This document shows, in pieces, positions 10,692 to 22,257 of a stretch of 64,000 nucleotides of DNA (its first letter is position 1; the number at the start of each line of letters is the position of its first letter). A program made the position numbers and the translations under genes. The stretch comes from Corella eumyota (Eukaryota; Chordata; Ascidiacea; Phlebobranchia; Corellidae): the NCBI GenBank assembly GCA_963082875.1, contig OY720100.1, positions 3,224,001 to 3,288,000 on the forward strand, written 5' to 3'. Under the pieces are notes generated by a model. That model saw only the letters and a program-made list of their open reading frames with translations, was not told the origin of the DNA and did no database searches.

Positions 10692-11327
10692 TTAGTATAT
10701 AGTTTTTAATGGTGGCCCCCATTTTCCAAGAGGTAAATTAGCCTTTTCATCATAAGTTAATTCAGGCCTATTTTTAAGTTTGTAAAGCTCTCTTTTTCTG
10801 TAATATCGTTTCCATGGTTGTGCTTCAAAAGGCTCCCATGCATCTTTTAGTTTAACACTAAAGTCCAGTTTTTTGGTAATATCATAATCTTTTTTGTTCG
10901 TAAAGGGATGCCATTCACCTTGAATCGAAGGACAGTCTGTGTGAAATTTTTTGCGCATCCGTACAATGGGTCTTCCGGATCGCATTGCAATTTCTTCTAA
11001 TTCCAATACAATATCTTCATTGTCCTTTCTTATTAATTGTTTTACTTCTTCTGTTCCATTTAGAAATTCAACTAGAGCTGTAGGTTCAGCTTCTGGTTCA
11101 GGCAGTGCATAGCAAACAACACTTGGGTGTTTGTGTGCAAAATTAATTAAATCGTTCTCTACAAATTTTCGAACAAACCGACTTTCAACAGCAGTTGGGC
11201 AAAACTTAAGTGTTATTCGTTTAAGTTGTACTACTGGTCTTCCTACTCCGTTTTGTAATATACTTTTTACAAAATCAGATGCACTTGATCGTAATGTATA
11301 TCCTCTGGCACCATACAATCCAGCCAT
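10692..11327 (-). CDS. MRPL43: Mitochondrial ribosomal protein mL43
   Basis: Single-exon gene for 211 residues. The N-terminal half matches mL43 of the mitochondrial large subunit (L51/S25/CI-B8 thioredoxin-like fold): LQNGVGRPVVQLKRITLKFC, then FVENDLINFAHKHPSVVCYA, and the family block KFHTDCPSIQGEWHPFTNK (human: FHTDNPSIQGQWHPFTNK). The C-terminal 60 residues are basic and aromatic. Acts in mitochondrial translation. First gene of the putative MRPL43-ZDHHC24 pair. It is divergent from the 24-exon gene to its right, with about 920 bp between the two starts. Confidence 0.96.
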   Translation of the reverse strand: MAGLYGARGYTLRSSASDFVKSILQNGVGRPVVQLKRITLKFCPTAVESRFVRKFVENDLINFAHKHPSVVCYALPEPEAEPTALVEFLNGTEEVKQLIRKDNEDIVLELEEIAMRSGRPIVRMRKKFHTDCPSIQGEWHPFTNKKDYDITKKLDFSVKLKDAWEPFEAQPWKRYYRKRELYKLKNRPELTYDEKANLPLGKWGPPLKTIY

Positions 11328-12250
11328 TTTATTTGGCTTAACTTAAAAACTAAACCATAAATTTATTACCAAACTAGAAATTATAAAAAAAAAATTAAGA
11401 ATCAACCAATTTAAAGTATTTTGTGTTATAAAGCATCTGCTGAACAATATATAGTAATCATACTTTATAAGAATAATATAGTGAGTGACATCATTTTTTT
11501 CTGATTTAAGTACCAAAAGTCAGATTTACTTGTAATTTATTTTGTTATAATCAGATATTCAACTTTTTAACTTGACCATCTTTCCAGTACATTCAACATT
11601 GAACTTTTAAAGAGAAACTGGTATTTAAAAAATTTAACGCATTTTAAACGTTAAAATTTACCTTTAATTTGTGGTAAGTAATAACCCTAAAAAAGGGGAA
11701 TCACAAAGGCTAGACGGTTAGTTAGTTATTTAATAACACTTATTTTTAGGCTTTCAAACACGTGCAATTCCAAAAAACTTTATCAGTTTGTTAATATTTT
11801 CATTCAACTAAAACAAAGTTTTTCGCTAATCATGCGTAGCAAATTAATATATTTTTCTATGTTCTTTTGAATAAATAATTTTTGTATTGGTTTATAATTA
11901 ATTTAATTTTTAAATTAAATATATAAGATTTTGATCAAAAAATAATTAATTTTTATTAACCATATACCTTCATGACTACAACAAATTTATTTTTTAAATA
12001 TCAATTTGACAACTCCTGCTCGAGTAACACTATGGTAACTTATTACGCCAAAAACAACAACAACGACATGTGTCAATTTAAGATGTTCTGTAATCGTTCC
12101 AAATTCAAATATAATTAACCGTTTTTATTTATTAATTGTCTGCCTGTTAAATTACACGTTTATTTGTATTTTTAATGTATTTCTTAATTCGATATATCTC
12201 TTATGTAGGCAATTTATAAACTATGCAAACCCAATAAAAAACTGTATGTA
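11328..12250. promoter_or_regulatory. Divergent intergenic region
   Basis: Separates MRPL43 (minus) from the 965-residue-protein gene (plus) and so probably carries both promoters. It is AT-rich with no coding signal. A pyrimidine-rich acceptor (about 12190-12210, ending TATGTAG) lies about 42 bp upstream of the plus-strand ATG and could receive a spliced leader or end a 5'UTR intron. Confidence 0.5.
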
Positions 12251-15200
12251 ATGTTGGGTAATACTGGAGTTTGGGGTTCATATGGTTACAGGGAAACTGA
12301 AAATGAACTTTTACACCAACAAAATCCTGGCTACCCTGTCTCAGAAGTTTTATATCTTCATTCAAAACAGGACAAGTACATATTCTTATTTAGGATTACT
12401 ATTTTTATAATACAAGTTTAAGAATTAACTTTTCCCCTAGAATTACTTAAATTTATTTTTTAGAAAAAGCGGAAATGGTAATATCCACCGAAATAATCGA
12501 CTTGAACAACAAAGAGAGAGAGTTTTTGCTGCAACTGTAGAAAGAAGGTTGGATCGACGACAAAAACTCCAGCGTGACCTTTTAAGAGAATACGACAAAG
12601 AATATGTTGAAAGCGTATTAAGAAAAGATTATTATGTAGATAGCATACCTGACAATGATCCAGATCAATTTAATATAAGTAAATACCTTTTTTAGACTAT
12701 TAAAAATATTTACACCGGCAGCGTGGTGTAGTGGTAAGAACACTTGCTACACCACACATGAGGTTGTGGGTTCAATCCCTTTCATGCTGTAGCGCCCTTG
12801 AGTAAGGCGCTATAAACGATATGAACTCCTGCTGAGCCAGCATTTAATCAGCAGTATAATTATTGGGCAATTATAATCTATAATATTTCAAACTGCCACA
12901 GGCAACTGGGTTGGAGTAACTGATGTTACTCTATGTTTAAGTCGCGCATTCGACTTTACCACATCGAGAATAAAGAAATATACAAAAAAAAATATATATA
13001 TTTATGTTTTTAATACAACTTATGGTGTTTTTTTTACTTAGGACAATATTATCAAAAAACCGAGCCACATAAATATGCAATTAATGATGACACAAATTCA
13101 CTATTCAACTACAGCTCAAAAAAGCTAGTTAGAAAAAGGTATTCATTTTTACATACTCTATGTGGTGAAAATATATTTAAATAACAAACTATTTACTATA
13201 ACACTTGCTAATTTATAATTTTTATTAAAAATTGTAGAATCCGTCCAAAAAGTGCAATCGTAGGAATATCTAGAACTCCCAGAAGTAAACTCTTGCCAAG
13301 ATCAGAAAGATTTAGTAAAGGTTCAACTTGAAAATCAGCTTGCAATAGTTTTTTTAGTTTTGTCATAAAAAAATTTCAGTTGTCTGGATTTTGTATAACC
13401 CTATATATATAATAAATCTTAAAATTTAAATAAGGTATAAATTATTTTTGGTTTAGTTTTGTTAGGAAAATTATTTAAAGTTGTTTAAGAGGCATTTGTA
13501 ATTTAGATAAGATTCCAAGAATTCAAAGTGACCCAACAATTTGTTCTAACCCCTTGAACCCAGTTGCTGTGAAACACTCTTGTTTTTTTAATCTTACAGC
13601 AGAGGAAAGACGAAGGTAACTATCTAAAAAAAGTTAACAATATACCTTAATACTACCAAGTTTAATCTAAAGATGTTACTGTATTTATTTAAGTATTAAG
13701 GGCCTTACAGTATTGATTCAAATTGTTAGCTAAAACAAATTTGCTTTCTTTTTTTACTAACTATTAGAATAAAAAACTGGTTGATACAAACCATCTTTTG
13801 TTAGACATTCAAGAAGTGGTTGTGAGCATTGTCCTGTGGAATGCCGTCCAGTCTCAAATAGTTCATACAGACCCACATCTTCTACTGGATTACAGGCCAA
13901 TGCTGGCCCTAATCATTACCAATACTTTCATTATGACCGTTATATTCGAAACCAGCGTCCACGGTCTGCTATTGGACAGGTAGTAAGGCTACATTTTTTC
14001 TTGAAGTTATTTTTTATTGTTAAATGTATAAAAAAGAGCTTATGAATTTGAAAGTACAGGATTAAAAATAATTCAACTTTAGCTTGGGTGCCTAAAAAGA
14101 AATAAAATTTGTAGTTTTTTTAACTGTTTTGTGTTTAAAGCGGAGACTGTTTCTCGAAAAGAGTGGAAAACTTAATGAAACTGCAATTCCTGTTGAGTTC
14201 AAAAATATTGTCAAATCTTGTGAATTTCATGTAAATCCAAGAAGCGGGTATTTAGTATATTGAAAAATATTATTAAAAAAACTTAAAAAAATGTTATGTT
14301 TAATGTTCTTGGAGACAGCAAAGTAATGCATTTTAAATTTTATTAGGAGCCCTACACGGTCTCATGATGGTGTAAAAGAAGCATGGACAGATAATAGTAA
14401 AGATAAGTTAGTAAGTTAGATTAACAAGAATTTTAAAGTTTAAAAATTAGGGTAATAAATAATTTGTCAAATATATAGAAATCTAGTAACACAATCCCAC
14501 AATTTTCTTATTTATTAATTTAAGAACATTGATATCACTTTGGATTCAGCTAGAGAAACAATGGAAATTGAAACTGATGGTAAATTATTATTTATTTTAT
14601 GTGAAACTGTTCTTATTCATATTTAAGTTGGTTCCTAATAATTTTGCCATACTTTACATCTTAAATATAGAGTAACTTCTATTATTTTAACCGAGATTGG
14701 GTTGTCGCAACCATTTTTACAATATTCTTTGCAGTTACTGTAAACAGTACCCAGGGGATTAGACATCGAAACAGTGGAATCGAACTGGAGACCTCATGTG
14801 GCCCATAACTCTTAACTGATTAGTGTTTAGATTATTTAAAAAAAATATGTTTTAAATTGTAGATGACAATATTCAAAACGATAGTGTAAGAGCACAAGCT
14901 GAATTGGCTTACAAAGCTATCACAAGTGACAACATGATTTTATTAGACATTCCAGCAGAGGATTTTACCAGAGTACCAGTAAGTAAATTATTAAAAAAAT
15001 TATTATATTTGTTTTTATGTCTGATTAAATTTACCTGCCAAAAGAAAATCTATATATTGACCAGCTGAATTTTTTTATTTACTTTTCACTTGATCTTCTT
15101 GTTTGCTAAAGAAGTCTAATGCAAATAATCCTTATTAAAACTTTTAATGGACTTCTCTGTGTAATAGAATAGATAGGAGAGGTTAAGTAAATAGGCTTAC

Positions 15201-18200
15201 ATCTTATTTTAATGTATAAATTTAATTTAAACTGAGTTGTATAGATCACCAGGGCGATGATAAATATTGTAAAGTTTTTTATTAGCTGGTATGGGAGTAC
15301 ATTTTTTGTGGATAAAGTTAATAAAATTTTTGTTACTTATAAAGATTTTTTTTGGGAAAATTTTCAGTATAAGTTTATTCGTTTTTAAAATGATGTGTAT
15401 CAAAATATTATTCAGTCTCAGTTGTGTAATTATTAATTTAGTGTTAGAAAAATATTGTGTTATATAGTGACAATTGTAAAGTAAAACTTTTAACTAATAT
15501 TTAGAGTCAGGGTATATAAAATAACAAAATTTGTTTTAACATATATATTTCAAGAAATTTGTAATATATTTAGACTCCAACGCCGACTCTATCAAGAGCA
15601 GAATCCGTTCAATCTGAAAAATCTGGTAATTTTTATTTTAAATTTAAAAGTCTTACAAGTATATTTTTGTAAATTGCAATGTTAGAACAGTAAATTTTAA
15701 AATCGGAAATTTTTTATTTTTAGATGAGAAAGAACCGCCTCCAATAATAAATCAAGTAAGATAACTTTAAAGTTGTAAATATATTTAATTTGCTATAACA
15801 ACTTTAAAAAACCGACAGCGTGGTGTAGTGGTAAGAACACTTGCTACACCACTATGAGGTTGTGGGTTCAATTCCTACTGGTCTCATGCTGTAGTGCCAT
15901 TAAGCAAGGCGCTATAAAACGTATAAACTCCTGCTAAGCCAGCACTTAATCAGCAGCATAATTACCGAACAATTATAATCTATAATATCCAAAACTGCTA
16001 AAAGGGAACTCGAGATTGGATCGGAGTAACTGATGTTACTATGTTTAGGTCGCGCATCTGACCTTCCCACAATGACGATAAAAATACATACAAAAAAAGA
16101 GATTATGTATACAGGTTGAATTTGTGTTGTTTAGTCTAAGTTACTTTTGTACTAATTGATTTCTTTATTTTTTATACCAAGGGTTTTGATATGTTGACCG
16201 GCCAAATTTTTGGAGAGACAAAGGAAGTAGAAATTTATTCCAATGAGGGAAAAGATTCAGACAAGGAAGAACAGAGCACAGTAGATGAGGATCCGGAGTT
16301 TCAAATCCAAGTCAGCATTCAGACTCCTCCTCCCCTTCCCATTAAAAGGTTTGATGTCGAGAAGGTAGACATTGTTGATCCTGACGAAGATACAGATGCA
16401 GAAATGTTGTTAGAAAATAATAACAAGGTAATTTTTACCTTTTTTGATTTATCCTTGGTGTAAAAAATAATTAACTTTTATTTTGGTTAAATATTTAAAT
16501 AACATATAACCCTTACTGTCCCTTTTTCTTGTAAATCATTAAAAGTGGCTTATTATGTTTTACATAAGTTTTTTTTTTCTTTTGATTAGAATACTGATGA
16601 AAAATTCCCAGATATACCAACATCACAACCCGAAGGTAGGGGCAATGTTTTGTTATTTATAAATTACCTTTAATTTTTATTACACACCATAGGCCAAATT
16701 TTTATTAAAGTTTTATCATATATAAATTGTATTAACTTCATAATACTGGTCTTGTGTAAATAGAAGAGCTGTATGTAAATATGTAGATTTTGTAGGAAGT
16801 TATTGTATTGGTTGATGTAATAAAATTGTTTATACAGAAGAAGTTGATATAAAAGAACCTGAGTTGGAAGATTACAGCAGAGATGATATTCTACCACAAA
16901 CTGATTATACTGAGTTTGATTCAGATAGGTATTAAACATTCCTGCTTTACATTTTTTTTGTTAAAAACTTTTGGGATTTCGCTGTAAAAGAATCTTAAAA
17001 ATGTTAAGGTTTTAATAAAATTGTAAATGACTCTAATAAATATTTGGAAGTATATGAATTAATGTTTAAAACTGTCAAGGGCAAATTAAGACTTGATCAG
17101 AAAAATAAAAGTTTTCCAATCTTTAGGCTGTGAAGTCGCCTTTCTACATTACATGTGTAAAAAAAATTACTAATAATATAACATTTTTTAACAACTTTTA
17201 TAACGTTTTTATCAGTACAACAGGCATTAAATCACCACGCTCAATTTTAAAAGACAACAAAGACAAAACTTCTCGTGAAAGTTCTCCTATTCGAGTTACA
17301 TTCAGAACTAAAACAGACGTTGAAAAGGTAGATGTTCAACCAATACAAAATAAGGTATTCAAAAAGGATCTTACTAATTACCACACAGGACCACATGGAA
17401 GCGACTATTTATCACACAGGACTACACAGGACGCAGTGACTGTTTTTACTGTCATTTAATACCCACCAAATATGTGACACTTTTTATTAAACCCTGACCT
17501 AGCCCTCTTCTAGGAAATGCCCCTAGTTGCTCCAATACAAAAAAACAGTTTTCGCGATTTCCAAATTTTATTTTATATCTGGTGTGGTAAATGTATTGTT
17601 CTGTATGGCCTATACTGTCCTGTGTTGTTTTGTGTGGTTCTGTGTGGTAATTAGTAGGACCGTTTAAAAACCCAACAACAAAATATTATAAAACATAAAC
17701 AAAACAAATCTTATATTACGTGTATTCCTTTTCCCTTTAGTAGATTTTTTTATCACTTTTAGGCACAAACAACTAGTAATAATAAAACCTATTATTAGAA
17801 CCTTATTAATTATAAATGAACATTTTTTATAACCCTTTTTTTAGGATGATTATAAAGAAAATGATATAAAAGAACCTCCAGTTATTCAAGTCCCTTATAC
17901 GGATTATGATAAACATGCTAGAAAGGAAAATAAAACAACAAAGAAGTTACAAGAAAATAATTACATTGCTGAAAAAAGTGTAGATACTGCAATTATATTC
18001 ACTACTCCAGCTGAAACAAAGGTGACAAAAAGAATTTGTTTTCCTTTAATTGGTATGAACTTTTGCTGAGCTAACTCTTAATTAGCAGTTTAATTATCGG
18101 GCAATTATATTCTATAATATCCCAAAAGGCAACTTAAGACTGGGTCAGGGTAACTGATGTTACTCGAAGTTTAGGTCATGCATTCCGACCTTTCCACATT

Positions 18201-21200
18201 AAGAATAAATGAATTTAACAAATAACCATATTTAAATCCTGATATGTTAATTTTTAAGGTTTCTATTTATTTGTGTTTATTAACAAACACTTTCATATTT
18301 ACTCATATATTTTCGTCAGTTTCTTTAGCAATATTCTAGTTTATAAAGCATAGGTATTTTACATTTAAACATAAACACATTAAAGTAGTTATTAACGAAA
18401 CATGTCTGCTGTAAAAAAGTAAAACAATAAAGTTTTAAAATAAATAGAAACAGCTTGAACTTCAGTTGTCAACAGTGTCTGAGTAAACGTGAGTGTATTC
18501 AATGGTGCTTTAAAAGGCATAGCTTCTTGGGAATCAGTATCACAAGTAGATGTAGATCACTTGATTGCAATAATGTAAAAGACAGTAAAAAATAAGTGCT
18601 ACCTTGCTAGACATTTTAACTGTGAAAAGACAATAAAATCAATTGTTTATACAAAGTTATATATTTAAGCTTGTAACTTTGGCTTAACCAGGCACCTTAT
18701 AAAGAAGAATAAAAATAGTAGATAGTTATAATTTAAGTCGTCATTAAAGGAAGAATTGTCTTTAAATGTAGTAATGTAACTGGCTTAAGTTAGTTTTAAA
18801 TATTTCTAATAACTTTTGTGATTTACTTTTTTAAAAAAGGTTATAAAAGAAGAGCCACTTGAGCCAGTTAAACCAGTATACGAAGAACCAACTGACGAAT
18901 ACTTAAAACGTCTTTTATCCAGTCCCGATCTTGGCGATTTTAGTGCTCCTGAATTTCCTGACCAGCCCGAAAAAACTAAGAAGAAGGGTAAAAAATCTGG
19001 TGGAAAAAAGAAGAAGGGTAAAAAGAAAAAAAAGAAAAAGGTTGTTATCAAGAAACCGGAAGAACCTAAGGAGCCACTTTTTGAATACGATCCAAATGTA
19101 AGATTATTTTTATTTATTTATCGAATATTTTTCAATTGTACCGGCAGCATGGTGTAGTGGTAAGAACACTTAGTTGTACCACATGAAGTCCTGGGATTGA
19201 TCTCCACTGCTCCCATGCTGTAGCGCCCATAAGAAAGGCGCTGTGACCGATATAAACTCCTACCGAGCCAACACTTAATTAGCAATGAAATGAAAAAGGC
19301 CTCATATGGAACGGTTGTAAATCGGCGTATATATCATTTTTTTTATAAATGTTTATATACAAATTTTAAACAAAATTTATTAAATTGCCAATACTACACT
19401 TAATCTAAATTTAATATTTTAACAGGAACTTAGCGTGGTTGAGATGACCAAGCGAAGATTAGCCAATCAGAAACGAGAGAATAATGATCTGATTTCTGCG
19501 ATCAACACCATGAAGATATTTGATGATGCTTGCAGAGAGGTAAATATACTAAAGTTAAAATTATTTTTATTATAATTTCTTAAAAATTAACATAGGTTAT
19601 AAGCATATACGTAGGTCCGTTTTTTAACTTCTTTTTATCCTTTTTTCCCCCTGTTTGTGCTGTATGTTGGTATAAGTCTAAAGTATTTAACTTGTCCTAT
19701 TTTTTTGTATTAACTTCCTATTCTATTGCCACTTTCAATAGATCTAGGTGTGTTTTTATAAGGCCTTTGTTACACATTGCTTAAAACAGCATATTATATA
19801 GTTAAGGGTATTTAAAAAGCCAAGTTGGGCAAAGTATATACGTAAGTAAGTCTCAGTAAGGAAGTACTAGCAATTTGTATATAGAAGTAGGTAAAAATTT
19901 TAGTTATTTAGTGACTTAACCGTACAAAGATAATATAGACTTGATATAGGGTTAACGTTTGCTTAATTTCAAGAAATATAGAAAATATTATACCAGAGAA
20001 GATATGGCATCTTGGAAACAACACGCTGAGGCAAGTGAATCTAAATTTTCACTTCTAAAAAGTCTGCGATTCTTAGAACAGGGCTCATTCGCAAGACAGA
20101 CTTTGAGGTGTTATATTTTTTTGCAAACCTAAACATCGGTTTTAGATTTTTTTTTATCAATTTTCGATACCTTATTTGGGCTGATAATAGTTAGTTTAGT
20201 GCTTCGAATCAAAGCTTAAAACAGTCAAAATGGAGAAAAAAATTATATATTTTTTAAGTACTAAACTATTACGTATAATAACTAAAGGCTTCGTGAAATT
20301 GCAGAAAATCTTGGAATATACAAATTTCTAAATAGAATTATATAACTATAATATACCAGATACGTTTATGCGAACGTCTCTTATGATTTTTTTATATTTT
20401 TAACAGAAAACAAAGAATAAGCCATGGTTGTTTGGAAGGATGGCTCTTTCGAAACAAATTTGTCGTTTTTGGCTTCCAATGGACTTGCGAGAATTAGAAG
20501 GTAAATAAAATGCCCAATTTTTTTTTTTTATTCTTATATGTAAGCCGAAATAATATAATTTTTTTTCTTTGGAAATAGACCTTACACCGTCCCAGTACAT
20601 ATTGCAATTTTGCGTAATATGCAAACGCCGCACCAAGTTTTACACCCAAGTTTTTGATCGTAATTTGCAACGTCGCAAAATAAAAGAACCACTAACAGAT
20701 GTCACCAGATTTACGCTTAGTATAAAGGTAACGACATGGTAGATTTTTATTACTTTGTCTTGAAAATTTTAAAAAACGTATTTCTTATATATAGAGTAAC
20801 TTTTGTTAACCCGGCCCAGTCTCGAGTTGGCAATTTGGGATATTATTGATTATATTTGCTCGATAGTTATAAGCTGCTGATTAAGTATTGGCTTGAGTTT
20901 GAGTTGAGCAGGAGTTTTTACCGTTTAAACCGCCTAACTTAAAGGCTCTACAGCATGACAGCAGTGGGGATCGAACATAGGACTTTATGTGGTGAAGCCA
21001 AGTGTTCTAACCACTACACCACGCTGCCCTAAACAGTAGCACAATATACTGATAGTTCTCCATAATGTATAAAACCATTCATGCAACAAACAAACTACTT
21101 TTAGGAAACCACACTTGCCTTACGTGACGTGCACGCGGATTGTATTTCGGATTACGACATTGGACAACTTTACACTCTTCTATGCATAGACGACAAAGGA

Positions 21201-21494
21201 AGTCGCTGTAGCGTTTTCAGGGTAAACAGCGGTTTATTCGTGTCAATGTGCGCTCTTGCTGAACGACTTTTCTACGAAAACTTTGTGTAAGTTAACAGGA
21301 CTTGTTTTCTTAGTGTCCTGAATGGCAATTGTTATAATGTGAATTAATTGGTATTTAATAGAACGGAGGACGCCGAAGATTTAGAAAGTTCACATCGAAA
21401 GAGAATCGAGTTGGCGGACTTCGACAATCTTACGTGGAGGTTGCGCGACGTAGACATATTCGATGAACTCCGTGACCTCTTGTTTAGCTTATGA
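12251..21494 (+). CDS. Unrecognised 965-residue protein, 24 exons
   Basis: I do not recognise this family. Exons: 12251-12375, 12464-12678, 13042-13138, 13238-13314, 13507-13615, 13805-13979, 14141-14247, 14347-14410, 14525-14579, 14863-14978, 15574-15625, 15724-15755, 16182-16427, 16590-16635, 16838-16928, 17216-17354, 17845-18021, 18840-19097, 19426-19539, 20063-20107, 20407-20500, 20579-20727, 21105-21286, 21362-21494. All are phase-consistent, total 2,898 nt. The N-terminus opens with GNTGVWGSYGYRE and a basic, probably helical stretch (RLEQQRERVFAATVERRLDR). The middle is long, acidic, proline-rich and probably disordered, with repeated EVDIKEP/DIKEPP-type peptides and a lysine run (KKKKGKKKKKKK). 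The last 210 residues look folded: KPWLFGRMALSKQICRFWLP, a CxxC (FCVICKRR), then a region ending WRLRDVDIFDELRDLLF. No signal peptide or membrane segment. A ciliary or centrosomal role is only a guess from composition. Confidence 0.85.
12715..12996 (+). mobile_element. tRNA-derived SINE in intron 2
   Basis: Full-length copy. The head has a box-A-like GTGTAGTGGTAAGAAC and box-B-like GGTTCAATCC; the tail contains GAGTAACTGATGTTACTC and ends in an A-rich tract. Part of a family with at least six other copies in this window. Confidence 0.85.
14672..14835 (-). mobile_element. Degenerate tRNA-like SINE, reverse orientation, intron 9
   Basis: Inverse box-B-like GGAATCGAAC, an adjacent CCTCATGTGG and a leading AGAGTAACTTCTATT resemble the reverse complement of the SINE family elsewhere in this gene, but the copy is strongly diverged. 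It could belong to a related family. Confidence 0.5.
15811..16098 (+). mobile_element. tRNA-derived SINE in intron 12
   Basis: Near full-length copy of the same family: GCGTGGTGTAGTGGTAAGAA head, GGTTCAATTCC box B, GAGTAACTGATGTTACT in the tail and an A-rich 3' end. Same orientation as the host gene. Confidence 0.85.
17362..17668. mobile_element. Small inverted-repeat element (MITE-like) in intron 16
   Basis: The left part reads CTTACTAATTACCACACAGG and the right part contains its inverse complement, CTGTGTGGTAATTAGTAGGA; together they form inverted ends of about 28 bp with a few mismatches around a 250-bp interior. Flanks TTCAAAAA and TTTAAAAA could be a diverged 8-bp target duplication. 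Exact ends are uncertain. Confidence 0.65.
18053..18220 (+). mobile_element. 5'-truncated SINE in intron 17
   Basis: Retains only the 3' part of the family, from GCTGAGCTAACTCTTAATTA through GGGTAACTGATGTTACTC and the terminal A-rich stretch. The tRNA-like head is missing, as in typical 5'-truncated retroposon copies. Confidence 0.75.
19140..19300 (+). mobile_element. 3'-truncated SINE in intron 18
   Basis: Carries the tRNA-like head (CATGGTGTAGTGGTAAGAAC, then a degraded box B, GGGATTGATC) but similarity ends near 19290 without the usual tail. Probably later interrupted or deleted. Confidence 0.75.
20791..21029 (-). mobile_element. tRNA-derived SINE, reverse orientation, intron 22
   Basis: Reverse complement of the family: begins AGAGTAAC, contains GGGGATCGAACATAGGACTT (inverse box B region) and ends CCACTACACCACGCTGCCC, the inverse of the head. 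Nearly complete. Confidence 0.85.
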
Positions 21495-22257
21495 CCTTTG
21501 ACACATCAATAAATATATATATGTTGCAGTTAGGATTACGTCACGTAAAACGTGGACGTAATTTGTGACGTCACATCAGTATCGTTTACACAATGATATT
21601 TCGCTTTTATTCTTAACTGTTTAAATTTAGTAATTATATAACTATTTATTGCTTAAAAATTTTACCTTTTTATGTACAAATATATATATTACTCTATATA
21701 TGTAGCAGTGTGTAAACATGTTTAATACACAAATATATATATTGTTTATCTTTGTGTTAGATTTGCAATTAAGAATAAATACGTTTGCAAGAATCAAGTT
21801 GTAATTTTGGAAGAATTTTTTTTAAGTTGATGACACAAATTTTGATGGTTTCAAGAAGGTAAGATTAAAATCGGGCTTTCTTTTGACAGGCCAGATTTTA
21901 TTTGGCCCCTTGGAATTGGCCAGAACAAAAGACAACAACTAGCTTACATATTACCTCTTTTATTTACTTGTGTACAATCTAACGATGCATAGAAGTTACA
22001 CTGTCTAACACACGATATGGGTATAGGAGTGAATTAGTAGTATAGGTTGGGTTATAATAAAGAATATAGAAGACTATGATATAGTAGTGTAGAAAAGTTT
22101 CAGATGACTTTAAATTTAAAAATAAATTTTGGGCAGTAATGTATGGGGCCTAGAAAAATTTTTTCTGCATAATGTACATTGGATTTGAATACTGTGATTT
22201 AAGACTGTTCAAAATTAAGATTGGCAGAAATTAGATGAAAGAATATTTTCAATCGAT
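21495..22257. other. Convergent intergenic region
   Basis: Lies between the 3' ends of the 965-residue-protein gene (plus) and transketolase (minus). An AATAAA at about 21509 follows the upstream stop codon closely. The rest is AT-rich 3'UTR-like sequence, with no gene or named repeat visible. Confidence 0.5.

Noticed and set aside
12715-12790. Possible tRNA gene (A and B boxes)
   Set aside because: The same sequence recurs with a shared non-tRNA tail; it is the head of a SINE and does not fold into a full cloverleaf.
17130-17459. Continuous 109-codon frame
   Set aside because: A real exon (17216-17354) flanked by intron and by MITE sequence that happens to stay open; only the exon is retained.
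19984-20062. Alternative exon KYRKYYTREDMASWKQHAEA in the 24-exon gene
   Set aside because: It is open from an AG near 19976 but ends in the wrong phase for the next exon; using the acceptor at 20062 keeps frame. It could still be an alternative exon.
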